A stretch of DNA of 29,814 nt. Origin: a virus. The stretch's first letter is position 1; each line of letters starts with the position of its first letter. Both the position numbers and the translations under genes were made by a program. Below are positions 1 through 10,200 of the stretch, piece by piece. The stretch lies in IMG/VR virus record IMGVR_UViG_3300047376_000755, positions 1-29,814 of that record; one strand, given 5' to 3'. The notes below the pieces were generated by a model. The model was not told the origin of the DNA. It saw only the letters and a program-made list of their open reading frames with translations, and ran no database searches.

Positions 1-605
1 ATTAACCTTCTTGTAGTTGCCGCTTGAAATCCTGCTATGTATGCAGTGACATCAACAGTAGTACCATCTAATTGATAAGTTACTGAATTTGGATCGTATA
101 ATACTCCACCTGCTAAAGTACCGTCTGAGGAAGTACTAAGTAAAAACGGATGTGTAGCATTTGTTGCGTTGTCTAAATTAAATGTATTAACTGCGCCTGG
201 AACAATTTGTAATACTGGAGCTTCTGTTCCATCAATATAAAATGCATTTCCGCCGCCGCCTGATTTAGCCGCTACAGTAACCGTAAATGTTGTATTTACT
301 GCATCTGAATTATCAGCTGATGTGTGACCTTCGTTAGCAATGTATAAGTTACCGCCATATTGAACAACGTCATTAATTTTATAAAGCTGGGCATTATCCC
401 AGTCTCCTTTCCATTGCTGACCGTCAGTAATTTTATTCCAATATGCGCTTAGATCTGTGTAAAAATCTGCTGCCGCTGTATGGCCGCCAATACATACATA
501 TGTATTACCACCATATCTAACTATATCATCTTTGTAATATGTAGTGCTGGTTACCCAATCACTTTTGTATACAAATCTAATTCGTCCTAACTTAAACTCT
601 GCCAT
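1..605 (-). CDS. Partial tail-fibre/adhesin-like protein (N-terminal 201 codons)
   Basis: The frame is open from an ATG at 605-603 to the left edge, so the C-terminus is missing. The ribosome binding site CGGAG lies six bases before the ATG, and a late promoter is at 626-633. The protein starts MAEFKL, like the 1958-residue protein just upstream. It carries two copies of the same aromatic repeat: W..STTYYKDDIVRYGG.TYVC..HT near residues 17-43, and a second near 70-96. Residues about 125-201 resemble a cupredoxin-like fold common in phage fibre proteins, with a THPF motif; this is a family impression only. It is probably a virion surface protein that binds host glycans. The relation to the neighbouring protein is seen directly; the function is inferred. 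Confidence 0.75.
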   Translation of the reverse strand, partial: MAEFKLGRIRFVYKSDWVTSTTYYKDDIVRYGGNTYVCIGGHTAAADFYTDLSAYWNKITDGQQWKGDWDNAQLYKINDVVQYGGNLYIANEGHTSADNSDAVNTTFTVTVAAKSGGGGNAFYIDGTEAPVLQIVPGAVNTFNLDNATNATHPFLLSTSSDGTLAGGVLYDPNSVTYQLDGTTVDVTAYIAGFQAATTRRL

Positions 606-625
606 TTGATGCTCCGTCTTCTATG

Positions 626-633
626 TATTTATC
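626..633 (-). promoter_or_regulatory. T4-type late promoter (GATAAATA) for the partial fibre gene
   Basis: The minus strand reads GATAAATACATAG between the stop of the 1958-residue gene and the start of the next gene. It shares the ATAAATAC core with seven other sites in the window. T4-like phages read such sites with a phage sigma factor (gp55). Confidence 0.6.
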
Positions 634-643
634 TACCCACATA

Positions 644-3600
644 TTATTCACCGCTACTTCCTAATAAGTATTGTGTGGCTAATAAATGTCCGTCAATGCC
701 GCCAATTGCGTTTACTGGTGCATCAATATTAACATATAATTCTGCCGCCGAACTTAATGTGTTTGAGGTTATTTGTACTTGTCCAGCTACTAATGTATTT
801 GTAGTAGCATTTGAACCACCGCCGCTAATCCTGCTTTCTAAGTATGCCGCAATAGCTTTTTGTGTTGGTACAATATTATCACTGTTAGCAATAAAAGATG
901 TTTCTTTTGAAAACTCTCTAATTACAACTGCGCTTGCGCCGACTTGAATACCACCAAGTGATAATTCTGTAAGTCCGCTTAAATTAAATTGTGTTGCACT
1001 AATTGTAACAACACCTCTGGCCTGTTCAACTTCAAATAAGTCACCTACTTTAAAGTTACCGTCCTGGTCAGTACTTGTATAGAATACTCTACCACCGTTA
1101 TATATAATTGTTTCATTAAAAGGTTTAGGATCATCTACTGGATTTTCACCTTCTAAGTATAATGTTGGATAACGTGTGCTGGAAATATTTCCTGTACCAA
1201 TATCTAAGAAATCGTGCCCTGTTAATCTTACTTGACTAAATTGTTCACGTATTGTACAGTCTACTTCGTGTGCTGGTGATTCATCAGCTTGTAAACTTGG
1301 GCTAATTAAAAATTCTGCAGACCAACTACCACTAATCAATTCTTGATTGCTCACTTTTGTTACTGAATAAAGAACTTCGTCGATGCCGCCAATGTTTAAG
1401 TTTGATCCAGGTCCTGGTATTGCTGATAAGTCTTTAACAAACAAAGTTGTACCTGTTTGATAATTGTCTGCATATCCATCTCCGGTAATTGTTGCAGTAG
1501 CAGTTGTGTATCCTTCTCCTGCATATGTAATTGTTGGTGGACCTAAAACTCCATCTCTGATATTTACATCTAAAATTGCGTCTCTTGTATTTTCATTATC
1601 ATAAAGTGTAGCAAAACATAATCCGTCAGTATATCCTGAACCAGGTTCGTATACTTCAACTTCCGCTATTCTTGATGTTGTAACAATTACTCTACCAATA
1701 GCTCGTGTTCCTGTAGAAACTTTATCCCATTGATTTGATCCGTCAACAAGAACTATCCAGTCATTATCTCCTGCACTTGCACTTGCTGTAAAGCTCTTGA
1801 AGTCAGTCATAGATAACGTTGTACTGTCATCTCCGTATGTATTCCAATACAATCCGTTTGTTGATTTTGCCGCAAAAGAACTATTACCTGTTGCAAGGAA
1901 TGTTCCTGTAGCGTAACTTATATTTGTAAATATACCTTCTTGTATATAACCTGTTTCAAAAATCTGTCCGTTTTGTGTAACTACAGTTGGTATAAATCCA
2001 AATGCACTATCTGCTTCTTCAGCACCTATAAGCACTAATTTGTTTGCTCCGTACGCACCATCTGAATATTGGAATTGTGGTACTCTTCTTGGAGAAACTG
2101 GTAATCCGGAAGTTCCTACGTGGTCCCAAGTTATCCAATATTCGCCATCAACAGACCATGCAAAATATCCATCTGTTGCATCAAATGCAATATGAACACC
2201 ATCATAGAAAACTTGTTTGCCGCCATAATTATCTTCAATAGACGTACTATTACTAATTTTACGTGCAACTAAGTCTTCAAATATTTGTTCAATTCTTAAA
2301 CTTCTATTATATGTTACTTCATCGTCGGCGTCTGCGCCATTTGTTCCTGCAAGCCAAGCAGTAAAACAATCTGTATCTTTAGAAGTAAATCCGCCGGAAT
2401 TGTTAATATCTTTTCTTACAAATCCAGTAGCTTGTACTGTTTCGTCCATAAAGTCGCCAAGTAATCCGCCCGATCCTTGCATTGCTTGTAAAATACAATG
2501 CGGATCAACCCATTTCCTATTGTCCAATGTTCTAATTATTGTAAAATCTCTGCCTGCTTGTGTTGCTGTAACTAACGGGTTATTAGCATCGCTTGCTGAC
2601 TTACCAGCCCATGTTCCTATGGCTGCCGCATCACTATATTGATAAGAGCCGTTACGTGCTAACATAACAGTCTTACCGTTTATAGTTGACATAGTATGCC
2701 AGTTAGCTGTTATAGCCCCTGTTGAAACTGTCCATGAACTACCTGTAGTAGTATATGCAAACTTATCTGTTGCGGCATTGTCGTAACTTCCGAAACTAAT
2801 AATAAAATTCGTTCCGTCAAAAACAAGTCCACTTACTTCACAAGTATCACTTGTTACAGTATTGCTGGTCCAACTTGTTCCGTCTGTACTTACTGCAACC
2901 TTACCGTCTGTAGTGGCAGCAACATATTTGGATCCTCCATAAACTATGTACTGCCAACTTCCACTTTCAGGACCATTTACGTTTGTTGCTTCAAACAATG
3001 GTTCAGTAAATGTAATTTTTGGTTCAATATTATATCTTGTAGTTGAATCTAAAGTTGCTTCTATTGGATATCCAGGTTGGAAATGATCCCAACCATTTTT
3101 TCCATCTGATTCTCTACTTACAATAACAATTTTTCCTGTTTCATCAAAGTCAGTAATTTCACCATACTGTCCTACACCTTTACCTGAAACAATAACAATT
3201 CTCTGTCCTATATACTTTGCTTGTGTACCTACATCTGCCTGTGCAAGTGTAATAGATAAAGTATCACCACCCTGTGCAGTGTTGGCAACAAATTGGTAAT
3301 CAAAACCACCTGGTACAGTACTGTCACCTTTTGGATCTACTCTTACATTGCTAACTGCGCCGTTTCTAATTTCATCAATTTTACCAGTACCATATTGTCC
3401 TGCGCCAGCAAATGATATTGTTGCTGATGTATATGTTTCTCCAGCATTTTTATAAGCTACTGCAAGAAGTTTTTGTTCGTCTGTACCGTATGTAAATAAT
3501 CTTCCAGTTTCAGCTTGTTTTGTTCTGTTGTCTATTTTAGCTGTAACAGGAACTTCGTCTGCGTTAAATCCTTCTGCAACTGAACCGTAATCTCCATATG

Positions 3601-6520
3601 AGTTGTTACCGTTGGTTGCACGTAACTTTCCACCATCTGTACACAAGTAACCGATATGATTGTAGTACGTAAACACAGACACAAGTTCTGACTTGCCATC
3701 TTTGTTTGCCCAGTAACCAATACCATCACTTAAAACTTGTGTAAAGTCGTTAGCAACAATTGATTTATTACCGCCATCGTGTAATGCACCATCTACTTTC
3801 ATACCTACACACCCTGTACCAAATGTAGAAACATTTTGCACATACGGTGACTTTGTTGTAATCCATGCCGCAGTATCGTCTGAACCGTCTCCTGGATCAA
3901 GTGAAACATATGCTCCTGCTGTCGGACGTCTGGTGTTATTAGCGTTTGGTGCACCTAATTCGCCTGTCAACCCTTGTAGAGTCATATTACGTATACCAGA
4001 TCCGTTTCTTACGTAGAACATGTTTGCAGTCTCTAATCCTGGAGCTGGTTCAATTCTTGTGCTTCTTAATTCGTCGCCTACCAAAGCAGTATTTGCAGGG
4101 ACAAGTATTGGAATTTGTTCTCTATATACACCTGTCTTAATATTAATTGTAGTTGTTTTAGGAATACTTTTTATTAAAGAATAATTAGTACCGTTGTACT
4201 CTACATATTCTCCTATGTAAGGAGTAGTGTTTTCTGTTAGTTCAATAATAATATTGTTAATAGAATCTGTTATGTCTTGCGATGGTGCATCTTCTGGTGC
4301 TAATTTATACAATTCAAAAAAGTTAGCATCGTCTGTCGAATCTGTGCTATCACGAACTATATCAGCATACGTATAACCGTCATCTGTTTGTGTTTGTAAA
4401 AACGCTTTGAAGTTTGGTGCATCTGGTATATCTGCGCCAGCTTGTATTTGTAGTATGGCTAACCCAATACCTGTTAAATTATCTTGGTAATCAGATGTAG
4501 TTAGGTTTGGTTCATAAAGAAATGCTGGATTAGTTCTTGCATAATCACAAGCAAATTTTACAGTTCTAAAAGGTTCTGCCGCCGTTTTACCATTTACAGC
4601 TGAATCTGTACCTTCAGGTGACACAAAGAAAGCTCTATCAACTTCTTCAAATGCTTCCCATTTTGGAATAGAATCAGTTCCTACTTTAAGCACATTACCC
4701 GATGATCCAACTGCTAATCTTGTAGATTCAGTATCATAAACTTTAATATCGCCGAAGTTTGTTAATTTATTACCTTCTGCACCCTTAATGCTTATTTTCC
4801 AATAGTTTTGATCTGGTTGTATAATATCTAAATCAGGTCTACTATCACTATTTGTAGAAGTATGCTCTAAGATACATTCGTATGTTGTTCCAGCCCACGT
4901 TACAATATCACCTACGTAATAAGTTACATCGTCTTCCCATGCGTTTCTAAATTGACGTCCTGGTACTAATATTTGCCAACTTAATGGTTGTTGTGTTGGG
5001 CTTTCAGCAAGTGTGTCAACTTTTGCTTGGTACAAATATCCGCTGTAACGTACTACATCACCTGTGCGGTACTGTAATGTTTCATCATAATCATTTAAAG
5101 CTCTATACCCTGTAAGCGTAACTTCCCAATCGCCAGTATCTTGTGCCAATCCATTAGCGCCTGGTACAGAATCAATATTATTAGTTAGTGCAGTATAAAC
5201 ATAACCGCCATGTAAAACTATATCACCTTTTTGATATTCAGTTGTACTATTCCAGCGACCTTCAAAATCTAATCCAGGAATATATAGATCCCATGCGGCT
5301 GATTCGTCATTACGTAATGCAGTAGCATCTGATGTATGTCCAAGTTTACACTTGTATAATGACGCATCATTTTTTACTACGTCACCAATTTTATATCTTG
5401 TTGCACCGGACCAATCACCTTTGTATTCAATACCTTGAACTTGGCTTACCCATTTAGCTTGATCGAGTTCTAATCCGTCAACATTTGCGTTGTCTGCAGA
5501 TGTATGATATTGTATACATCTATATACATATCCACCATACTTAACTACGTCATGGAGCATGTATCTGGTGCTGATGGTCCAGTCACCTTTCCAATTTTCA
5601 GTTTCACTTATAATTGTCCATTTTGCAATATCAAATTCTAATCCTGCTAAAACTGAATTAGATGTGTGTGCAGTGTTACAAATATAAGTTACACCATTAT
5701 AACGTATTACATCGTCAACTTTATAGTCGGTGCTTTCTGTCCAAGTGTTGTTCCAATCGTAGCCTGTCTTAAATAATTCCCAATGTGCAATATCGTCTTC
5801 AAAATCTAATATAACTTGTGATGTATGTTGAACAATACATTTATATTGACGTCCTCGATACTTTACAATTTCTCCTTCGCTATAGTATTGGCCGCGAATC
5901 CAATCGCCTTTCCAAACTTGTCCATCGGACATAAGTTCCCAATAGCTACCATATCTTGTTTGTAATTCATTACCCATGCCTGGGTTTGTTGTACTAAAGT
6001 AATATAATCTTTCAGGCGAGTCTGCACTAACTGTGATAATAATGTGTCTTGTAGTAGCAGTTGAATAACCATCATCATATTCTGTTTCAGTTACAGGTAA
6101 ACTATCAAGTTCATAACTAACACCAATGTTGTAAGTGTCTCCACCGTTCCATTTACCGTCTTTAGTTGAACTAAACTTTAAAATGTTTACTGCTGTATTG
6201 AAATTAATTGTTGTGTTGTCGCTACAATCAAAAGTATATGTTCTACCTTGTAGTAGATTTTGCACAGGAGCATTTATGTTATCAAATGTAAACTGTCCTT
6301 GTGCTTGATTATTTAATGCATCAGCTCCCACTCTTACAGCAATTGTTTCGCCGGTTGCTGGATCTCTATCTGTATAAAAATTTGTTGAAGCAACGTGGGC
6401 TTGTAAACAAACGTAAGCCTTACCTTGATAAGTTATTACGTCATCTTTACGGTAATTGATAGTTGAAGCCCAGTTTCCTCTCCATCTAAATTTTAATCTA
6501 TCTAACTTAAACTCTGCCAT
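644..6520 (-). CDS. Giant tail-fibre/adhesin with carbohydrate-binding-like repeats and beta-helix (1958 aa)
   Basis: The ATG at 6520 follows AAAGG eight bases upstream and sits 11 bases after the previous stop. Eight copies of a W-x5-Y-x3-D-(D/V)-(V/I)-x-Y-x-G-x2-Y-x-C-x4-HTS repeat occur: one at residues 15-45 and seven between about 200 and 560, spaced near 55 residues. This pattern resembles CBM5/12 chitin-binding-type modules. Residues 84-175 look cupredoxin-like, ending LYYFSTTNPGMGN. Residues about 630-985 form a pectin-lyase-like beta-helix shared with the 820- and 1109-residue proteins. Residues 1190-1560 contain Asp-box-like STDGTSW, TTTGSSW and STNGLYW motifs, suggesting a propeller. 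A dockerin-like DINNSGGFTSKD lies at 1371-1382. A VFYTSTDQDGNFKVGDLF motif at 1812-1829 is also shared with the other fibres. It is most likely a host-recognition fibre. Modules are visible; ligand and position in the virion are inferred. Confidence 0.8.
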   Translation of the reverse strand: MAEFKLDRLKFRWRGNWASTINYRKDDVITYQGKAYVCLQAHVASTNFYTDRDPATGETIAVRVGADALNNQAQGQFTFDNINAPVQNLLQGRTYTFDCSDNTTINFNTAVNILKFSSTKDGKWNGGDTYNIGVSYELDSLPVTETEYDDGYSTATTRHIIITVSADSPERLYYFSTTNPGMGNELQTRYGSYWELMSDGQVWKGDWIRGQYYSEGEIVKYRGRQYKCIVQHTSQVILDFEDDIAHWELFKTGYDWNNTWTESTDYKVDDVIRYNGVTYICNTAHTSNSVLAGLEFDIAKWTIISETENWKGDWTISTRYMLHDVVKYGGYVYRCIQYHTSADNANVDGLELDQAKWVSQVQGIEYKGDWSGATRYKIGDVVKNDASLYKCKLGHTSDATALRNDESAAWDLYIPGLDFEGRWNSTTEYQKGDIVLHGGYVYTALTNNIDSVPGANGLAQDTGDWEVTLTGYRALNDYDETLQYRTGDVVRYSGYLYQAKVDTLAESPTQQPLSWQILVPGRQFRNAWEDDVTYYVGDIVTWAGTTYECILEHTSTNSDSRPDLDIIQPDQNYWKISIKGAEGNKLTNFGDIKVYDTESTRLAVGSSGNVLKVGTDSIPKWEAFEEVDRAFFVSPEGTDSAVNGKTAAEPFRTVKFACDYARTNPAFLYEPNLTTSDYQDNLTGIGLAILQIQAGADIPDAPNFKAFLQTQTDDGYTYADIVRDSTDSTDDANFFELYKLAPEDAPSQDITDSINNIIIELTENTTPYIGEYVEYNGTNYSLIKSIPKTTTINIKTGVYREQIPILVPANTALVGDELRSTRIEPAPGLETANMFYVRNGSGIRNMTLQGLTGELGAPNANNTRRPTAGAYVSLDPGDGSDDTAAWITTKSPYVQNVSTFGTGCVGMKVDGALHDGGNKSIVANDFTQVLSDGIGYWANKDGKSELVSVFTYYNHIGYLCTDGGKLRATNGNNSYGDYGSVAEGFNADEVPVTAKIDNRTKQAETGRLFTYGTDEQKLLAVAYKNAGETYTSATISFAGAGQYGTGKIDEIRNGAVSNVRVDPKGDSTVPGGFDYQFVANTAQGGDTLSITLAQADVGTQAKYIGQRIVIVSGKGVGQYGEITDFDETGKIVIVSRESDGKNGWDHFQPGYPIEATLDSTTRYNIEPKITFTEPLFEATNVNGPESGSWQYIVYGGSKYVAATTDGKVAVSTDGTSWTSNTVTSDTCEVSGLVFDGTNFIISFGSYDNAATDKFAYTTTGSSWTVSTGAITANWHTMSTINGKTVMLARNGSYQYSDAAAIGTWAGKSASDANNPLVTATQAGRDFTIIRTLDNRKWVDPHCILQAMQGSGGLLGDFMDETVQATGFVRKDINNSGGFTSKDTDCFTAWLAGTNGADADDEVTYNRSLRIEQIFEDLVARKISNSTSIEDNYGGKQVFYDGVHIAFDATDGYFAWSVDGEYWITWDHVGTSGLPVSPRRVPQFQYSDGAYGANKLVLIGAEEADSAFGFIPTVVTQNGQIFETGYIQEGIFTNISYATGTFLATGNSSFAAKSTNGLYWNTYGDDSTTLSMTDFKSFTASASAGDNDWIVLVDGSNQWDKVSTGTRAIGRVIVTTSRIAEVEVYEPGSGYTDGLCFATLYDNENTRDAILDVNIRDGVLGPPTITYAGEGYTTATATITGDGYADNYQTGTTLFVKDLSAIPGPGSNLNIGGIDEVLYSVTKVSNQELISGSWSAEFLISPSLQADESPAHEVDCTIREQFSQVRLTGHDFLDIGTGNISSTRYPTLYLEGENPVDDPKPFNETIIYNGGRVFYTSTDQDGNFKVGDLFEVEQARGVVTISATQFNLSGLTELSLGGIQVGASAVVIREFSKETSFIANSDNIVPTQKAIAAYLESRISGGGSNATTNTLVAGQVQITSNTLSSAAELYVNIDAPVNAIGGIDGHLLATQYLLGSSGE
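4841..5923 (-). repeat. Seven tandem protein-level carbohydrate-binding-like repeats within the giant fibre gene
   Basis: Codons 200-560 of the 1958-residue protein encode seven diverged copies of a roughly 55-residue unit centred on W, GD(V/I)V, Y.G..Y.C and HTS. The copies starting near residues 423 and 477 lack the HTS end, and the one near 477 has Tyr in place of the first Trp. The repeats are clear in protein but not obvious at the DNA level, which suggests an old amplification. Confidence 0.7.
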
Positions 6521-6531
6521 GTTCTATACCT

Positions 6532-6921
6532 TTAACCGTACTGCTGTAATCCATTTGATGAATCACCGTCATTGTATGTTTGCTTTTGATTTACCCTTGC
6601 AACCAATTCGCCTTCGTCATTCACATAATAATATATGTTTCTGTTGTCCCATTTGTATTGTTCATAATTTAAATTATTATAAACTAATTCATGATCGACA
6701 TCTCTGCCTTCAAAGAAATCTTGTCCTTCTGTAAATTCGTTAAATTGTTCTTCAACGTCACCTGGTTTATTAATGTTAATACTGTCGTTATCATTAAATT
6801 GATCTAATCTACCAAAGAACAATTCACCTTTGTCTGTTCTGCGTAATCCGTAAAAGAATCTTACTTCAGATGTAAAACCCGAGTTACCTTCTCCTGGTCC
6901 GCCTATTATAGTCAACGACAT
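6532..6921 (-). CDS. Small structural-cluster protein of unknown function (129 aa)
   Basis: I do not recognise this protein. The ATG at 6921 is preceded by AAGGAG with a seven-base spacer. The start is glycine-rich (IIGGPGEGNSG), the body is rich in Asp, Asn and Tyr, and there is no signal peptide or membrane segment. It lies 11 bases before the giant fibre gene and 12 bases after the 109-residue gene, so it is almost certainly co-transcribed with fibre genes. A small virion part, such as a fibre connector, or a fibre chaperone is plausible by position only. Confidence 0.7.
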   Translation of the reverse strand: MSLTIIGGPGEGNSGFTSEVRFFYGLRRTDKGELFFGRLDQFNDNDSININKPGDVEEQFNEFTEGQDFFEGRDVDHELVYNNLNYEQYKWDNRNIYYYVNDEGELVARVNQKQTYNDGDSSNGLQQYG

Positions 6922-6933
6922 AACATATTCTCC

Positions 6934-7263
6934 TTAAACAATATCCACATAACTTATTACAGCATCTAAAGCGTCATCTTCGTCTGCTTGTATTTCTAAT
7001 GAATTTTCTGGTGCTAAAATAAGTTTATCACCTGCACCGATTACTTTCAATGTTGCATTTGTAGGTATTGCTACATCCTTTAAATAAAAACCTTTAACGC
7101 TGGTATCGTCTCCTACAATAAGGCTTACTTTTACTGTGTCGGTAGTAAGATTAGCTACAGTTATACCAACGATTGTACTTCTTGTACTTGCATCGGTTGC
7201 TATTGCTGTTATAGGTAATTTTCCTATATCTTTTACTACTTTATTTTTAAATAATGTTGCCAT
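6934..7263 (-). CDS. Small beta-rich virion-associated protein (109 aa)
   Basis: The ATG at 7263 follows TAGGA with a seven-base spacer, four bases after the stop of the 1109-residue fibre. The protein is Thr/Val/Ile-rich with alternating hydrophobic residues typical of a beta-sandwich. It ends DAVISYVDIV, which resembles the CTISYLEV end of the 111-residue protein at 13786-14121. Both proteins have N-terminal ...ITAIATDAS / ...ITNILVCNN segments and a central GD(K)-type turn, so they look paralogous. Both neighbour fibre genes. A small decoration or fibre-attachment protein is inferred. Confidence 0.7.
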   Translation of the reverse strand: MATLFKNKVVKDIGKLPITAIATDASTRSTIVGITVANLTTDTVKVSLIVGDDTSVKGFYLKDVAIPTNATLKVIGAGDKLILAPENSLEIQADEDDALDAVISYVDIV

Positions 7264-7267
7264 CTAA

Positions 7268-10200
7268 TTATCCTAACGTCAATACATACTCAATCACAAG
7301 ATTTTCTGCTGCCGCAAAAGTAATACTACCTGATTCACCTGCAACTGACACCCAACTTGTTCCGTCGAATACTTCTAAGTATCCTTCCTGAGTGTTAAAC
7401 CTTATCATACCAGTTTCTCTGTATGCTGGCAAAGGTCTTTGAACACTTGTTCCGCTTGGTACAACAAAGCCGCCTGTGCCTTCAATTTTGAAGTAGCCGT
7501 TGCCTGCTTGCTGAAATTCCAATGCAGTGTCTGCAAGGTTATTTGTGATAGTACTATCTTTAAAACCTATATCATCTATATTTACCTTGCCTGTACCATT
7601 GGCAGATAAATTTAAATCTGTGTCGGTAGTAATAGTTCCAATTACATTTCCGTCTACAAAAATATCATCAACTTCAATTCTTGGAGTATCTAATCTTGCA
7701 CTTGTAATATTAACTCTTTCACTACCACCAACATACATTCTAATAGTATCATCATTTGCACCTGGTGTGTTTTCAGCAGTAATATAAGTGTCTAAATCTA
7801 AATCATATACGCCATTAAGTGCAATCCAATTACCGTCATAACCTTCAAACATATTAGTATCTGTATTGTATCTAATTTGACCTGTAGCAGGACTTCCTGG
7901 ACGCTGTGCTGTTGTACCTTTAGGTAATTGTAATCCGCCTGTTGCAGTAAGTTTTAAATGTCCTGTTGCACTATCTAAATTAATATCACCTGCAACACTT
8001 GAAATTGTATTGCCAGCAAATTTTAAATTTCCAGTTGTAATTTGATCACCGAGTATAGTTGTTACATCGGATCCGTCTACAATAGTAATACCATTTTGCG
8101 AATTAACATTGAAATCAGCAGATGTAAAATTGATAGTTCCATCTTTTTGATTTACATAAAATAAATCACCTACTCTAAAATCACCGTTGTGATCAACAGA
8201 GCTAAATCTAATTTGTGCATTACTTAATTCTGTAACTTCATTGACTTGCACAACATCATTAATATCGTTATCTACTTCTTTACCAGTTCCAATATATGCA
8301 AAGTTTTGGCTAATGAGATACATAAGCACACCATTACCATTTCCGTATGCTCCGTAGTTTCCATATACACAAGCACTTGCTATTGAACGTAACTCTCCGC
8401 CAAAGTCAGTTTTGTCAGCTAAAGTTACAAAGTCAGCAGTTGCGCCTCCACTAAATCTTAAGTCTTGGCTTGTAGTTACATTGTCTATTATTTCAATACT
8501 GCTATCTAAAGCATTATTAAATTGTAATAATAATACCGTTGCACTGTCTCCAACTAATTGTGTTGTAGGTGCTGTAAAGTTTGCAGTGTATTGAGCTGTG
8601 CCTTTTTTAATTCTAAAGTCATCATAGTTGCCTTCAAAAAACTCTCCGCTGCCGTCGTATTTTGCGCCAATGATTAGTGGTTTAGCTGTGCCCATTGATG
8701 CACTATAAGTTGCACTTGCTTCTTCATTTCCGTTAATGAATAATTTGATAGTTGTTCCGCTACGTGCAACTGCAACATGATACCATGTTGATGTTGTCAT
8801 TGTTGTAGTTCCAGCTGTCAATATTGTTGAGCCGTTTATGTAAACAGATGCAACACCTGATGCCATTGTTAACAATAGTCCCGTATCTGTATCTGCTCCT
8901 GCTCTCATATCTGCAATAACACGAGTGCCTGTTACAGATGTTGGATGGATCCAAGTTTCAACTGTAAAGTTGCCTGTACCAAAACCAAAATCGTTGTTTG
9001 AGCCAACGCCAATATAATCTTCTGTGCCGTCTAATTGTAAACTACTTGCACCAAATTTTTGTTTGGCTGTATCTGTTACAGGATTTTGGTATCTTACTAT
9101 AGTTTTACCGCCTCTGTCTTGGGCTGTAGTAAGTCCTGTAAGATTGCCTGTGATATAAAATTTATTATCAGCATCAACTGTATCAATAGTGCCTTGTGCT
9201 AATACACTTACACCGTCTGTGTCGTAGTAAGTAAAAGTTTGGCCTGCGCTAAATGTTCCTGAGCCTCCAGTAACACGTATTTGTGTTTGTCCTGTACCTT
9301 TTAAACCATTAGCACTATCAAAACCATATAAGCCTCGCTGTGCAAAATATGTAAATGAATTTAACCATTCAACCCTTGTACCATTAGTAAAACTAAGTGC
9401 ATCTGCATTAGGTACAATAAATGTTACACTATGAAATAAGCAACCTGCTTCTCTACTGCCTACTGTTGCAAGTTCACCATCTAAATATGCACCACCACCT
9501 GCATCACCTTGTAAGTAACCTCTCGGGTCACTTGCAGAAGTAACGCTACCTGCTGTAATTACACTTACATTTCTAATGTAAGGTGATCTTGTAGTGACTG
9601 TGATTCCTGTTGGATTAAATGCAAACGCATATCCTGGGGCAAAAAAATCTTTAATTGTTAAGTCTTCAACTGTGCTTTCACCGTTAAGATAAAATGCTGT
9701 TGAAGTGTTTGATAATGCTGTTGGTGTAATATTGACACTACGTATACTGTGTCCTTTTACAGTAACCCCTGCAGGCACTGTCATTGGAAATGTTTCTTGA
9801 TATAATCCAGGAAATATGTGAATTGTGTCACCTGCTGTTGCTACACTTAATGCCTGTTGAATAGTTGCAAAAGGATCATTAGGGTGTGTACCTGTAAGTG
9901 TATCATCACCATTCTCTGCAACATATAACATGTTGCCTTGTCTAAGTGCTAAATCAATACCACCAACAAGTAAGTCATTAGCAGAAACAGTGTCTGCATA
10001 TAATGTATTTGTAAAAACTTGATTCCAACGCTTTGTTGCTGAACCAAGGTTATATGTAGCAGAAGCATCTGGAATAATATTAGATGCAACTTCTGCGTTA
10101 ATTGTAATATCGTCTGTATCTGCATCGCCTATGGTAATATTACCGTCAGCAGTAATTGAACCTGTAGCAACAATATTTCCGTAAACATTTGTATCGGCAA

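Noticed and set aside
4841-5923. Tandem repeats as a possible CRISPR array
   Set aside because: The repetition is at protein level within one open frame; there are no short exact DNA repeats with unique spacers.
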